Shown one piece after another: positions 41,505 through 51,038 of a stretch of 64,000 nt of DNA. The translations under genes were made by a program, and so were the position numbers. Positions within the stretch are counted from its first letter, which is position 1, and each line of letters starts with the position of its first letter. The notes below the pieces were generated by a model that saw only the letters and a list, made by a program, of their open reading frames with translations, had not been told where the DNA came from and searched no databases. The DNA is from Bacillota bacterium (GTDB lineage: Bacteria; Bacillota; Clostridia; Lachnospirales; Lachnospiraceae). The stretch covers positions 33,023-97,022 of the forward strand of contig JAEYRK010000041.1 of NCBI GenBank assembly GCA_023435645.1, given 5' to 3'.

Positions 41505-42158
41505 CTAAAAAATATCTACAAAATTATTTTTAATTGCATAAACTGCAGCCTGTGTTCTATCAGAAACATTTATCTTTTTAAATATATTAGATACATGGTT
41601 CTTAACTGTTTTCTCACTAATATCCAGGGTATAAGCAATTTCCTTATTAAACAATCCTTCTGCTAATAATTTTAGAACCTCAATTTCCCTTCTGGTAAGG
41701 GAATCGTCAAAGCTGCTAGAAAGCGCATTCCTTTCCGCCATTCTTTCCTTTAGCATAGGTGTTAGCTCTGGTTGTATAAATGTTTCCCCACGATACAGGC
41801 AGAAGATTGCTTTCTTTAGTACGGAGGAATCTGAGTCCTTTAAAACATATCCATCTACCCCAATTTCAACCGCTCTCACCAGATACTCCACTTCATTATG
41901 GATCGTCAGGATTAGTACCTTCATATCCTTTTTCTTCTCCCTAAGATGCTGAAGAACCTTTAGTCCGTTCATATTTGGCATATTAATATCCAATAGTAAA
42001 ACATCTGTAGAAACCTTATCAAGCAATTCGATGCATTGTCTTCCATCTCCAGCTTCCCCATTCACTACAATATCGCCATCGAGTTCAAGGATTTGCTTAA
42101 TGCCTTCCCTGACCATAGAGTGATCATCCGCTATTATGATATTAATCGGTCTGCTCAT
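41505..42158 (-). CDS. degU: NarL/DegU-type response regulator
   Basis: This 217-residue regulator has a receiver domain with the phospho-accepting aspartate D57 in LLLDINMPNMNG and the conserved lysine in GYVLKDSDS. The C-terminal LuxR-type HTH reads LTRREIEVLKLLAEG and KTVKNHVSNIF. It is the partner of the sensor kinase whose gene overlaps it by 17 bases. Similarity to DegU is at the level of architecture and pairing with a DegS-like cytosolic kinase; the regulon may differ. Its terminator is a parS palindrome. Confidence 0.85.
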   Translation of the reverse strand: MSRPINIIIADDHSMVREGIKQILELDGDIVVNGEAGDGRQCIELLDKVSTDVLLLDINMPNMNGLKVLQHLREKKKDMKVLILTIHNEVEYLVRAVEIGVDGYVLKDSDSSVLKKAIFCLYRGETFIQPELTPMLKERMAERNALSSSFDDSLTRREIEVLKLLAEGLFNKEIAYTLDISEKTVKNHVSNIFKKINVSDRTQAAVYAIKNNFVDIF

Positions 42159-43179
42159 TTTTAACCCCCTTGCATTTTATTAAAGGTATACTAATTGTAA
42201 TCGTAGTTCCTTTATTAATCTCTGATTGTATCTTTACTGTACCAGATAATAAGTATACTCTTTCCTTCATAATGGATAATCCGTAACCAGAATTGCGCTC
42301 CGGTACGATATCCATCTGTTTTTCAGAATTAAATCCAATACCATCATCCTTAATTGTCACTACAATGCTTTCTATATCAAAGACAATTTTGATATCTATT
42401 CTACTTGCTTTGGCATGCTTAATCACATTATGGCAAGCCTCCTGTATGACCCGAAATAAGGACAACTTAATGACCGGCAGAAGATTCTCACATTCTAGGT
42501 TGTACTGCACATATACTTTTATATCATGGTTTGCCATCAGCTGCTTTGCATAGCGTTCTACGGTAACCGCCAGACCAAGATCATCCAGAGACATTGGCTT
42601 CAGGTTATAAATAATTTCCCTCATCTCATTAATGACGGATTTTACATTATTTACCATTACGGATAATTCAAGCTTTGCTCGTAATGGGTCCATTTCTACC
42701 AGCCTTGAACAAAGTTCAATTTTATGGACCAGACTGGCCAGATTCTGTACTGTAGAATCATGAAGATCTCTTGCGATTCTCTGCCTATCCTTTTCCTGAC
42801 TCTCTAAAATACTTAATCCCTGATCATTTTGATAATTGCAGCTCTTCTCTATGATATTACCTGCCGCATTCAAATAAGAAGCATTCCTCTGAAGCTTGCT
42901 TTGCTCTGATGACAACTGCTTCAGCCGCATTTGCTCCTGATGAATATTTAAATTTATTTCATCCAGATCATAGGATTTATTGTTTGGTGAAAAAAGATTT
43001 GACTTATCCGCCAAGTACTGATTTGCTAAGGCTCGCTTGTTTTCCCATTCAACCAACTGCTCCAATGCTATCTTTTTCTCATTGTTTAGCTGATTTTCCC
43101 TATCCTGATATTCTGTGGCAAGCTCCTGAAGGAAAATGGCCAATTCTTCAGCTCTGTATACTTCTACATCCTTACCCAA
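42142..43179 (-). CDS. degS: DegS-like cytosolic sensor histidine kinase
   Basis: This 345-residue kinase lacks membrane segments. The N-terminal half is a long coiled coil (sensing domain of the DegS type). The HisKA_3 dimerisation domain has the phospho-accepting histidine in RIARDLHDSTVQNLASL (around residue 140). The HATPase domain shows the N box NVIKHAKAS and the G1 box KDDGIGF and GYGLSIMKERV. It should phosphorylate the overlapping response regulator. The signal is unknown. Confidence 0.87.
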   Translation of the reverse strand: MGKDVEVYRAEELAIFLQELATEYQDRENQLNNEKKIALEQLVEWENKRALANQYLADKSNLFSPNNKSYDLDEINLNIHQEQMRLKQLSSEQSKLQRNASYLNAAGNIIEKSCNYQNDQGLSILESQEKDRQRIARDLHDSTVQNLASLVHKIELCSRLVEMDPLRAKLELSVMVNNVKSVINEMREIIYNLKPMSLDDLGLAVTVERYAKQLMANHDIKVYVQYNLECENLLPVIKLSLFRVIQEACHNVIKHAKASRIDIKIVFDIESIVVTIKDDGIGFNSEKQMDIVPERNSGYGLSIMKERVYLLSGTVKIQSEINKGTTITISIPLIKCKGVKNEQTD

Positions 43180-43330
43180 ACTTAATCAGTCCCTGCTCTT
43201 TATTCTTTGTTTTCTATTTTTCTGATTTCTACTAAAATTGCTAGCTTTCGAAAACCTACTGCTTATATCATATAACAAATTATACTTTTTTAAAAGTATT
43301 TTTTTACATTTTATTGTAATTTCTCATACA

Positions 43331-43786
43331 TTATATTGATTTGTGGCAACATTTTCCACCAATTTCCTTATACAACATATTTCTATAAACTATTCCATTC
43401 AATTCGCTGTCTTTTCCGTCAACCATAAATCCAAACTTTTGAAAATATTCGGTCATCTGATAATCACAGCTTAAAACTATTCTTTGTAATCCACTGGTTT
43501 TTGCCTTATCGATTAACATTCTTAGGAGAAATTCACCATAGGACCTTCCACGAAATTCAGGTAATACAGCGATATATGCTATCCTAGCCTCCTCCGGCTT
43601 AAGAAGCATACAGCCTGCAGCTGCTGGGCTTTGATCTTCTGCTCCTTCATACACAATTGCCTGTATAAGAATGTCCTTGTCCTCTCTATAGGGGTACAGT
43701 AGATGAGGATCATAGGATACCCTGCGAAAGATATCCTCTATGATAATTTGTCCCTTTTCCTCTGACATAAACCTTCCATGAATCAT
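43331..43786 (-). CDS. GNAT family N-acetyltransferase
   Basis: This 151-residue GNAT-fold protein has the acetyl-CoA binding region IAYIAVLPEFRGRSYGEFLLRMLIDKA (motif A, pattern R-G-R-x-Y-G) and the later FQKFGFMVDGKDS. GAGGAG precedes the ATG. The substrate is unknown; it could modify a small molecule or protein. It lies between degS and rsmG on the same strand, 38 bp after rsmG. Cytosolic. Confidence 0.82.
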   Translation of the reverse strand: MIHGRFMSEEKGQIIIEDIFRRVSYDPHLLYPYREDKDILIQAIVYEGAEDQSPAAAGCMLLKPEEARIAYIAVLPEFRGRSYGEFLLRMLIDKAKTSGLQRIVLSCDYQMTEYFQKFGFMVDGKDSELNGIVYRNMLYKEIGGKCCHKSI

Positions 43787-43824
43787 GGTTTCTCCTCTTT
43801 TCTAGTTGATTCTCAAACGATCTG

Positions 43825-44553
43825 TTATAGGGGTTCCTTGGATGGTTTCCCTGCGCTTCTGGGATATTTGATTGGTGTACCCTTTGTCTTATGGATTAAG
43901 ATAAGGCTCCTATCGATTTCCGTTCCCGGTAATAGGAATTTTTCTGATCGGACAATCTCTGCCCCGAGGACTCCTATCGCTCGGGATGCCTCTATGACCT
44001 CCTCATGAATTAATCCGGATTTATAGGGTATAAAATATCCCCCAATTTTCACATAGGGCAGGCAATATTCTGAAAGGACGGACAGCTTCGCTACCGCTCT
44101 TGATACACAAAGATCAAAGCTCTCCCTAAATCCTTTCTCTCTGCCATAATCTTCGGCCCGTCCATGCAATGCCTGGATCTCTTTTAGTTCCAGTTCCTGA
44201 ATTACTTCCTCTAGAAAATGGATTCTTTTGCTCAGCGAATCAATTAAAACTACTTTTATACTGGGAAACGCTATTTTCAAAGGAATTCCAGGGAAGCCTG
44301 CACCGGTTCCCATATCAAGAAGCCGCTCAGCCTTTGGAACGATTACCTTAACAAGGGATAAGCTATCCAGAAAATGTTTGATTACAACCTCCTCAAACTC
44401 AGTAATTGCAGTCAGGTTCATTACCTTGTTCCGTTCTACAAGTAATTCATAATAACGTAGGAGCTTATGAAGCTGCTCATCCTTCAGCTGAATGTTAAGC
44501 TCTTCCAGTCCCTTTATGAAGCGGTCCATTCCTTGCCTTCTGCCGTCCTCCAT
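43825..44553 (-). CDS. rsmG: 16S rRNA (guanine-527 N7)-methyltransferase
   Basis: The start at 44553 (MEDGRRQGMDRF) follows AAAGGAAA; a longer frame adds 12 residues. The 242-residue RsmG has the SAM motif LLDMGTGAGFPGIPLKIAFP and the family's NLTAITE and SRAVAKLSVL motifs. It makes m7G527 in 16S rRNA, loss of which gives low-level streptomycin resistance in other bacteria. It sits in the standard mnmE-mnmG-rsmG order near oriC. Confidence 0.95.
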   Translation of the reverse strand: MEDGRRQGMDRFIKGLEELNIQLKDEQLHKLLRYYELLVERNKVMNLTAITEFEEVVIKHFLDSLSLVKVIVPKAERLLDMGTGAGFPGIPLKIAFPSIKVVLIDSLSKRIHFLEEVIQELELKEIQALHGRAEDYGREKGFRESFDLCVSRAVAKLSVLSEYCLPYVKIGGYFIPYKSGLIHEEVIEASRAIGVLGAEIVRSEKFLLPGTEIDRSLILIHKTKGTPIKYPRSAGKPSKEPL

Positions 44554-44635
44554 TATATTTTTCCTTTCTCTGCTTTTCATAGCCTTCATTCTTGTAAGTC
44601 ACTTCATAAGTAATATTATTTTCCTTATGCTAATT

Positions 44636-46540
44636 TTAAGTTTCCTTCTCCTTCTGTCCGGCTTTCTGGCTATACTGCATCAGATATACCATTAGAACAG
44701 ATATATCTGCAGGGGATACTCCTGATATCCGCGAGGCTTGTCCTATGGATACTGGTCGGAATTTCTGAAGCTTTTGTTTTGCCTCTATACGAAGGCTGTG
44801 AACCTCATTATAATCCAGTCCCTCAGGTATTCGTTTGTTCTCCAGTTTTTTAAACTGTTCCACCTGCTTCATCTGTCTGCTGATATATCCCTCATACTTA
44901 ATATTTATCTCAATCTGTTCAATCACGTCTTCAGGAAGCTTAGGACGACCCGGATCCAAAGGTTCCAACAGCTCGTAGGATAGCTCCGGCCTTCTAAGTA
45001 ATTCTGCCAAGGTTGTAGCCGTAGCCAATACAGCACTCTTGTTTTTTTCTAAAAGCTCCTGAACATCCTTTCTTGCTCCTATGGTAACTGCCTCCAGGCG
45101 TTTCATCTCTTGGGCAATCAGTTCTTCCTTTCGAAGTAATTTCAGATAACGGTCTTCCTCCACCAAGCCAATTTCATAGCCCTTACGGGTTAATCTTAGG
45201 TCCGCATTGTCCTGTCTCAGCAGCAAACGATATTCTGCTCTGGAGGTCATCATTCGATAGGGCTCATGCGTTTCCTTTGATACCAGATCATCAATCAGAA
45301 CCCCAATATAGGCTTCCGAACGATCCAATATTAGCGGACTTCTCCCCTTTAGCTTCATGGCTGCATTAATTCCGGCCACCAATCCCTGAGCAGCTGCCTC
45401 CTCATAGCCGGAGCTACCGTTAAACTGTCCGCCGCTGAACAGCCCCTCTACCTTTTTAAACTCCAAGGAAGGCCTCAGCTGCATCGGGTTAATACAATCA
45501 TATTCGATCGCATAGGCATTTCGGACGATCCTCGCATTCTCAAGTCCGCGAACTGAGCGGTACATCTGTACCTGCACATCCTCCGGAAGGGAGCTGGACA
45601 TCCCTGCAATATACATTTCATTGGTATAATTTCCCTCTGGTTCAATGAATACCTGATGCTTCTCCTTATCAGCAAACTTCATCACCTTATCTTCTATGGA
45701 AGGGCAATATCTGGGTCCTGTACCCTTAATATCACCACTGTATAAGGGTGAACGTCCGATATTTTCTCTGATGATTTCATGGGTATGCTCCGTTGTATAG
45801 GTAAGCCAGCAGGACACTTGATCCTTTCGAATATCCTCAGGCTGATTCGTAAAGGAGAAGGGCACCAGCTTATCATCCCCCTTTTGCTCCTCCATTTTTG
45901 AAAAATCAATGGACCTTTTATCAATTCTGGCAGGTGTACCTGTTTTAAAGCGGTACATCTCTATTCCAAGAGCCTTGAGGGAATCTGTCAGATGGGTTGC
46001 AGCCATCAGACCATTTGGTCCGGTATGATTAACCACCTCGCCATAGATACATCTGGCATTCAGATAAGTTCCCGTACATAGTACCACTGCCTTACAGGGA
46101 TAGATGGCACCGGAATAAGTTTTCACTCCAGTCACTTTATGATTCTCTGTAAGTATCTCTACTACCTCTGCCTGCTTGATTGTAAGGTTGTCCGTATTCT
46201 CTAGTACCTGCCTCATGGCACTGGAATAGTCCTGCTTATCTGCCTGAGCCCGAAGTGAATGGACTGCAGGTCCCTTGGATAGATTCAGCATCTTAGATTG
46301 AATATAGGTCTTATCGATATTCTTACCCATTTCACCACCCAGGGCATCAATTTCCCTGACCAAATGTCCCTTAGAGGTCCCTCCAATATTGGGATTACAA
46401 GGCATCAGCGCAATACTGTCCACACTGACCGTAAACATTATTGTATTAAGCGATAATCTGGCACAGGCCAGTGCTGCTTCACAGCCAGCATGTCCTGCTC
46501 CAATTACTACAACATCATAGCTATCATAGATTAAAGACAT
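44636..46540 (-). CDS. mnmG: tRNA uridine-5-carboxymethylaminomethyl modification enzyme MnmG
   Basis: This 634-residue FAD enzyme has the dinucleotide fold VVVIGAGHAGCEAALA at the N-terminus, the family motif MPCNPNIGGTSKGHLVREIDALGG, GTYLNA, and TSRAEYRLLLRQDNADLRLT further on. With MnmE it adds the cmnm5 group to wobble U34 of several tRNAs. Length is typical (about 630). It lies about 108 bp downstream of mnmE and 82 bp upstream of rsmG. Confidence 0.97.
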   Translation of the reverse strand: MSLIYDSYDVVVIGAGHAGCEAALACARLSLNTIMFTVSVDSIALMPCNPNIGGTSKGHLVREIDALGGEMGKNIDKTYIQSKMLNLSKGPAVHSLRAQADKQDYSSAMRQVLENTDNLTIKQAEVVEILTENHKVTGVKTYSGAIYPCKAVVLCTGTYLNARCIYGEVVNHTGPNGLMAATHLTDSLKALGIEMYRFKTGTPARIDKRSIDFSKMEEQKGDDKLVPFSFTNQPEDIRKDQVSCWLTYTTEHTHEIIRENIGRSPLYSGDIKGTGPRYCPSIEDKVMKFADKEKHQVFIEPEGNYTNEMYIAGMSSSLPEDVQVQMYRSVRGLENARIVRNAYAIEYDCINPMQLRPSLEFKKVEGLFSGGQFNGSSGYEEAAAQGLVAGINAAMKLKGRSPLILDRSEAYIGVLIDDLVSKETHEPYRMMTSRAEYRLLLRQDNADLRLTRKGYEIGLVEEDRYLKLLRKEELIAQEMKRLEAVTIGARKDVQELLEKNKSAVLATATTLAELLRRPELSYELLEPLDPGRPKLPEDVIEQIEINIKYEGYISRQMKQVEQFKKLENKRIPEGLDYNEVHSLRIEAKQKLQKFRPVSIGQASRISGVSPADISVLMVYLMQYSQKAGQKEKET

Positions 46541-46648
46541 TTTATCCTTTCCCTTCTAAGCTTACCACCGAGGTATTCTTCCTCTCGGTTTCACTTAAGA
46601 CATGTATCTCTTAAAGGTCTTCGAAGGACCATCCTCCCATGGTTCCTA

Positions 46649-48025
46649 TTACTTGCCCATACAGAATTCCTTGAATATCATATTCACCAGATCCTCTTCC
46701 ACATTTTCTCCGATGATTCTTCCCAGTACTTCGTAGGCACTCATCAGATCAATGGAATAGAAATCCTCTGCCATTCCGGCTTCTATACTAGCTACTACCA
46801 TCCTTAAGCTTTCCAACGCGCTATGGAAGGCTTCCCTATGTCTGTCATTTGTGATATAGATTTCATCATGAAGCTTAAGCTCCCCTCGAAAGAAAAGCTC
46901 CGTCACCCTTTCCTGGAGCTCCTCCAGTCCCTTATTTTCCTTTAAGGAGATAGGAATCATTGGCTGATCGGTTTTCTCTTTCAACTCTTTCACTGTAATT
47001 TTAGGTTCAAGATCAGTTTTATTTAAAAGAAGAATTGCCTTCTTCTCTTTTATCATCTCAATAATGGACGCATCGTTGTCATCCAAGGGAGTGGAGGAGT
47101 CTAGTACATAGATGATCAGGTCCGCATCCTCTGCTGTTTTAACTGCCTTCTCCACACCTATTTTCTCAACTATATCCGAGGTTCTTCGGATTCCCGCCGT
47201 ATCAATGATATTGAGGGTAATCCCATTTAGCTCGATCGTTTCCTCCAGGGTATCCCTGGTGGTTCCAGCAATATCCGTTACAATTGCTCTTTCTTCTCCA
47301 GTTAAGAAGTTCATTAGGCTGGATTTACCGGCATTGGGTTTTCCTACAATTACGGTCTTAATGCCCTCCTTCAAAAGCTTCCCATTCTTAGAATTCTTAA
47401 GAAGCTTTTCAATTTGATGTATTTCCTGCTCCAGATGTCCCCTCAGCTCCTCCCCAAAGCCCTCAAGGCTGATATGTTCCGGATCATCCAGTGCTGCTTC
47501 TATATAAGCAATATCTCTCAAAATACTCTCTCTCAGCTCCCTGATTAAATCATACTCCTTACCCTTTAGTTGGTTTATGGAGTTTTTCAGGGCATGCTCA
47601 TTCTTAGAATTGATGATATCACAGACAGCTTCTGCTCTGGACAAATCTATTCTGCCGTTTAAGAAGGCCCTTTTGGTAAATTCACCGGGCTCAGCGATTC
47701 TGGCACCATGCTTTATGACGGTCTCCAGAATTTTTCTGGTTACAACGATTCCTCCATGGCAATCTATTTCAACTACATCTTCTCTGGTATAGGTGGCAGG
47801 TGCCCGCATGATAGCTACCATAACCTCATCGATGGTTTGCCCATCTTCTACGATATAACCGTAATGCAGTGTATGGCTTTTTTCCTGAGAAAGTATCTTA
47901 TTCCCCTTCCTGGACCTAAAAATTCGGTCAATGATTGGAAAAGCTCCTTCCCCACTGATTCGGATGATGCTAATTCCGGCATTACTCATACCGGTGGCGA
48001 TCGCAGCAATCGTATCTGTGTTCAT
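46649..48025 (-). CDS. mnmE: tRNA modification GTPase MnmE
   Basis: This 458-residue GTPase has an N-terminal formyl-THF-binding domain, a helical domain, and an inserted G domain with P-loop GKPNAGKSS (around residue 226), DTAGIR and NKTD. The C-terminal cysteine motif CMGK ends the protein. It partners MnmG in U34 modification and also needs a folate donor, consistent with one-carbon metabolism. A strong terminator at 48047-48090 lies between jag and this gene, so it has its own promoter. Confidence 0.97.
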   Translation of the reverse strand: MNTDTIAAIATGMSNAGISIIRISGEGAFPIIDRIFRSRKGNKILSQEKSHTLHYGYIVEDGQTIDEVMVAIMRAPATYTREDVVEIDCHGGIVVTRKILETVIKHGARIAEPGEFTKRAFLNGRIDLSRAEAVCDIINSKNEHALKNSINQLKGKEYDLIRELRESILRDIAYIEAALDDPEHISLEGFGEELRGHLEQEIHQIEKLLKNSKNGKLLKEGIKTVIVGKPNAGKSSLMNFLTGEERAIVTDIAGTTRDTLEETIELNGITLNIIDTAGIRRTSDIVEKIGVEKAVKTAEDADLIIYVLDSSTPLDDNDASIIEMIKEKKAILLLNKTDLEPKITVKELKEKTDQPMIPISLKENKGLEELQERVTELFFRGELKLHDEIYITNDRHREAFHSALESLRMVVASIEAGMAEDFYSIDLMSAYEVLGRIIGENVEEDLVNMIFKEFCMGK

Positions 48026-48046
48026 AATTACCTCCCTGCTCCTTAC

Positions 48047-48090
48047 AAAAAAGGGCGTCTTAAAGTATAAGCTCTACCTTAAGACACCCC
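48047..48090 (-). terminator. Terminator of the rpmH-jag operon
   Basis: On the minus strand GGGTGTCTTAA and TTAAGACGCCC form an 11-base stem with one G-T type pair, followed by TTTTTTG. It lies about 48 bp after the jag stop and just before mnmE. Confidence 0.85.
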
Positions 48091-48137
48091 TAATCTCAAA
48101 CTAAACTCCATCGCTGTTTCCCGGCTGTGGGGAAGCT

Positions 48138-48962
48138 TTATGCGTTCTCAGCAGGGACTTTTTTCTCTTTGCTTTCCTTGTATTCCCTATAGTCCTTCAT
48201 ATAATCCTTGCTGTAATTCTTACTGTATTCCTTGCCTTTGCCAAGGTCCTTATGAACGCCCTTAGGAAAGCCCTTATGAAAGTCCTTCTTATTATCCTTG
48301 CCATACCTGTTTCCGCTTGAGGGCCTGGTGTCCTTATAGGACTTTTTGACATTAATGACTACCTTACGGTATGGCTCTTCTCCTTCGGAATAGGTCTCAA
48401 CAAATTTATCGTTCTGCAGGGCAGAGTGAATGATTCTTCTTTCATAAGGATTCATCGGCTCTAAGGAAACCGGTTTTCTGGTCCTCTTCACCTTGAACGC
48501 AATATTCTTTGCAAGATTCTCCAGTGTCTCTTTTCTTCTTGCACGGTAGTTCTCTGTATCCAGTTTTACCTTAATATAATTCTCACTGTTCTTATTTACT
48601 ACCAAGCTGACCAGATATTGCAGGGAATCTAATGTTTGTCCTCTTTTACCAATCAGAACACCCATTTCATCACCTTCAATATTGATCTCAATATTGGAAT
48701 TCTCCTGATCGCAAATCACCTCTGCAGTTGCATCAATTCCCATTGCTGCAAATACTTTGGTCAGAAACTCCTTCGCAGAACCTTCTATGCTCTGCTTCAT
48801 TCTTACCCTTATTTTAGCTGGCTTTCCGAATATTCCTAAAAAACCGGAGCTTTCTTTTTCCACTACTTCATACTCAAGCTTCTCTATGGTTGTACCCAGC
48901 TCAAGCATGGCATTTGTTAACGCCTCATCCACTGTCTTGGCTGTAAACTCTCTCCATTCCAT
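48138..48962 (-). CDS. jag: RNA-binding protein Jag (KhpB)
   Basis: This 274-residue protein has the Jag_N domain (WREFTAKTVDEALTNAMLELG), a KH domain with the GKRGQTLDSL loop (GVLIGKRGQ) and an R3H domain (NPYERRIIHSALQ). It forms the KhpA-KhpB RNA-binding pair in other Firmicutes. Beyond about residue 215 it carries an unusual lysine/aspartate/tyrosine-rich tail of short repeats such as HKGFPKG, KGKEYSKNYSKDYMKDY. The tail is not part of the usual Jag core. It starts two bases after the yidC stop. Confidence 0.92.
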   Translation of the reverse strand: MEWREFTAKTVDEALTNAMLELGTTIEKLEYEVVEKESSGFLGIFGKPAKIRVRMKQSIEGSAKEFLTKVFAAMGIDATAEVICDQENSNIEINIEGDEMGVLIGKRGQTLDSLQYLVSLVVNKNSENYIKVKLDTENYRARRKETLENLAKNIAFKVKRTRKPVSLEPMNPYERRIIHSALQNDKFVETYSEGEEPYRKVVINVKKSYKDTRPSSGNRYGKDNKKDFHKGFPKGVHKDLGKGKEYSKNYSKDYMKDYREYKESKEKKVPAENA

Positions 48963-48964
48963 TA

Positions 48965-50149
48965 CTATTTGTCCCCCTTTTCATTTCTGCTTTTAAGAAG
49001 GTTTGCAATCTCAGAAATGCTGGTCGGTTTATGGGAATCTCCTGCTATGGCTGAAGATGTGTCCTCCCGATCTGATGAGTTCTCCTTATCCGAAGTATTT
49101 GCCTTTTCTGAGACATTCGTATCTATTGTTTTTGTCTGCTTTCTGGCCAATTCCTGTAATGAAGTACCCGCCGGTACTGCTTTAGGAGCATATTTCTTCC
49201 CTGCCTTAGCACTGGTCTTCTCAATTAACTCATCCAATCCAATACTATCCATATATCTGTTAACAAAGAACTGCTGAATAATGGAGAATGCACTGTTTGC
49301 AATCCAGTAAATGCCAACACCGATCGGGAGCATCAGAGCAAAAAATCCTGACATAACCGGCATGATATAGTTCATGGAGGACATTGCATTGGCTGTGGGA
49401 TTGCTCTTATCTGCCTTAACAGATATTTGTTTACTCTGAACAAATTGAAGTACCATTGCCAAAATCGGAATTAAAATAGATGCGGACTTCCAGCTTGGGA
49501 TATCCGTTATGCTTAAACCAAAGAAGCCATTTACATTCTTAATATAACCAATCGCTTCTCCCGCATTCGGAACCAGAGCCGATACCTCTTTCCATTGTCC
49601 TGTTTTTAAGGTTGACAAAAGCTTAATAATACTATTGTTATCCGCCAGCTTAGCAGCTTCTGCATTTGCTATGGTAGCGACCTGCTCAACCAATTGATTA
49701 TTCATGATGGCATCTGCCACGGTCTGATATTGCTCTCTGACTATAGTTACATATTCAGGTATATTATTAATTACCTGATATAATGCAAACATGATCGGAA
49801 GCATGATTAACATCGGCAAACAACCGGAGGTAGGACTTGAGCCGTACTTCTGGTAAATTGCCTGGGTTTCTGCCTGCTGCTTTCGAAGAGATGCTTCATC
49901 TTTTTTGCCTTTATATTTTGCTTGTATCTTCTGTATTTCCGGATTCATCCGAGAAGACAGTCTCGTAAATTTCTGCTGCTTAATTGTTAATGGCAGCATC
50001 AGCACCTTCATGATTAAGGTAAACATGATAATAGATATTGCCAAATTCTCAATGCCGAATAAACTAAAGAAAGCATAAATGCCATTCATTATCAGTCCTA
50101 ACACATATGCGATCGGCGATAAAATACTAGCTAATACTGTAACCTGCAA
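48965..50149 (-). CDS. yidC: Membrane protein insertase YidC (SpoIIIJ/OxaA)
   Basis: The best start is TTG at 50149 (then QVTVLASILSP), eight bases after AAGGAGG. An ATG at 50191 overlaps yidD but has its G-rich site only two bases away. The 394-residue protein has five membrane segments, the hydrophilic-groove region (FTLIMKVLMLPLTIKQQKF, then GCLPMLIMLPIMFALYQVI) and a long hydrophilic C-terminal tail rich in serine and aspartate. It inserts membrane proteins with or without Sec and supports sporulation in Bacillus (SpoIIIJ). It lies in the usual yidD-yidC-jag order. Confidence 0.94.
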   Translation of the reverse strand: MQVTVLASILSPIAYVLGLIMNGIYAFFSLFGIENLAISIIMFTLIMKVLMLPLTIKQQKFTRLSSRMNPEIQKIQAKYKGKKDEASLRKQQAETQAIYQKYGSSPTSGCLPMLIMLPIMFALYQVINNIPEYVTIVREQYQTVADAIMNNQLVEQVATIANAEAAKLADNNSIIKLLSTLKTGQWKEVSALVPNAGEAIGYIKNVNGFFGLSITDIPSWKSASILIPILAMVLQFVQSKQISVKADKSNPTANAMSSMNYIMPVMSGFFALMLPIGVGIYWIANSAFSIIQQFFVNRYMDSIGLDELIEKTSAKAGKKYAPKAVPAGTSLQELARKQTKTIDTNVSEKANTSDKENSSDREDTSSAIAGDSHKPTSISEIANLLKSRNEKGDK

Positions 50150-50174
50150 CGTTTTTTCCTCCTTAGAGCTGTCT

Positions 50175-50390
50175 TTACGGAACCGGATCATATCCTCCCT
50201 TATGGAAGGGATGACATCTTAATATTCGTTTGATAGTTAAATACAACCCTTTCATTGCTCCATACTTCTCCAATGCTTCTATTGCATAGGAAGAACAGGT
50301 GGGTGTATAGATACAGTTTGAGTTTCTCTTAAGAGGAGATATATATTTTTGATATAATTTTACCATTACGATAAATATTTTTCTAATCAA
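50175..50390 (-). CDS. yidD: Membrane protein insertion efficiency factor YidD
   Basis: This 71-residue protein has the family signature KLYQKYISPLKRNSNCIYTPTCSSYAIEA with the conserved cysteines, an amphipathic N-terminal helix and the C-terminal GYDPVP. It associates with the membrane and aids YidC-dependent insertion. It overlaps rnpA by four bases and lies just upstream of yidC, the standard arrangement. Confidence 0.95.
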   Translation of the reverse strand: MIRKIFIVMVKLYQKYISPLKRNSNCIYTPTCSSYAIEALEKYGAMKGLYLTIKRILRCHPFHKGGYDPVP

Positions 50391-50770
50391 TGTAATCCCT
50401 CTGAATCCTTCTCTCTGTCCCTTGAATTTAAGTTACTTACCCCAATCTTATGGAGCCTTACAAGATGCATGAATGCACTATTGATTTCGCTATAATTCTT
50501 ATCCTTTGCACTGACCCTTGCGACAACCACTATGTCCAATCCGTTCATTATCTGATCTTCCGACAGCCGATAGCTCTCTCTGATTAATCTGGTAACTCTG
50601 TGTCTGATTACACTGTTACCGACTTTTTTACTCACCGATATTCCAAGACGGTTATTTTGGTAGCCATTCTTTTTGACATACATAATCAAAAATTTATTCG
50701 CATAAGATTTGCCGGTCTGATATACTTCCTTAAACTCTGTGTTATTCTTTAAGCTTTCCGTCTTCCTCAT
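50387..50770 (-). CDS. rnpA: Ribonuclease P protein component
   Basis: This 127-residue basic protein has the RNR-like signature GISVSKKVGNSVIRHRVTRLIRES (around residues 43-66), which contacts the RNase P RNA and pre-tRNA leader. It works with the catalytic RNA rnpB, not in this window. It lies between rpmH and yidD, as in nearly all bacteria. Its stop overlaps the yidD start. Confidence 0.96.
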   Translation of the reverse strand: MRKTESLKNNTEFKEVYQTGKSYANKFLIMYVKKNGYQNNRLGISVSKKVGNSVIRHRVTRLIRESYRLSEDQIMNGLDIVVVARVSAKDKNYSEINSAFMHLVRLHKIGVSNLNSRDREKDSEGLH

Positions 50771-50872
50771 GTCCTATCTAATACCTTCCATGCTGCCGCT
50801 ACCCGACAGCCTACTACCCAATGTCGTTCTCTTAATTAAAATTCCAACATTTTCTACCTGACACTAGAAGAA

Positions 50873-50895
50873 AAGGCCACAAAAATTGCGACCTG
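50873..50895 (-). terminator. Attenuating hairpin between rpmH and rnpA
   Basis: GGTCGCAA and TTGTGGCC on the minus strand form a stem with a T-rich loop, followed by TTTTCTTCT, shortly after the rpmH stop. It would keep L34 in excess over RnpA. Confidence 0.5.
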
Positions 50896-50903
50896 TGTTT
50901 CAC

Positions 50904-51038
50904 TTAAGCTGTAAGCTTCTTTCTTCCCTTTGCTCTTCTTGCAGCTAATACCTTTCTACCACCTGCAGAACTCATTCTTGCTCTGAATCCATGAACCTTA
51001 GACCTCTGTCTGTTCTTCGGTTGGAATGTCATTTTCAT
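50904..51038 (-). CDS. rpmH: Ribosomal protein L34
   Basis: This 44-residue, highly basic protein begins MKMTFQPKNRQRSKVHGFRA and ends in AKGRKKLTA, a clear L34. AGGAGG lies about eight bases before the ATG. L34 is a 50S subunit protein. It is the first gene of the leftward operon rpmH-rnpA-yidD-yidC-jag and faces dnaA across oriC, the classical arrangement. Confidence 0.97.
   Translation of the reverse strand: MKMTFQPKNRQRSKVHGFRARMSSAGGRKVLAARRAKGRKKLTA

Noticed and set aside
41445..41666. 73-codon plus-strand frame covering the last parS
   Set aside because: It runs antisense into the degU-like gene, and the parS palindrome and terminator explain the start region.
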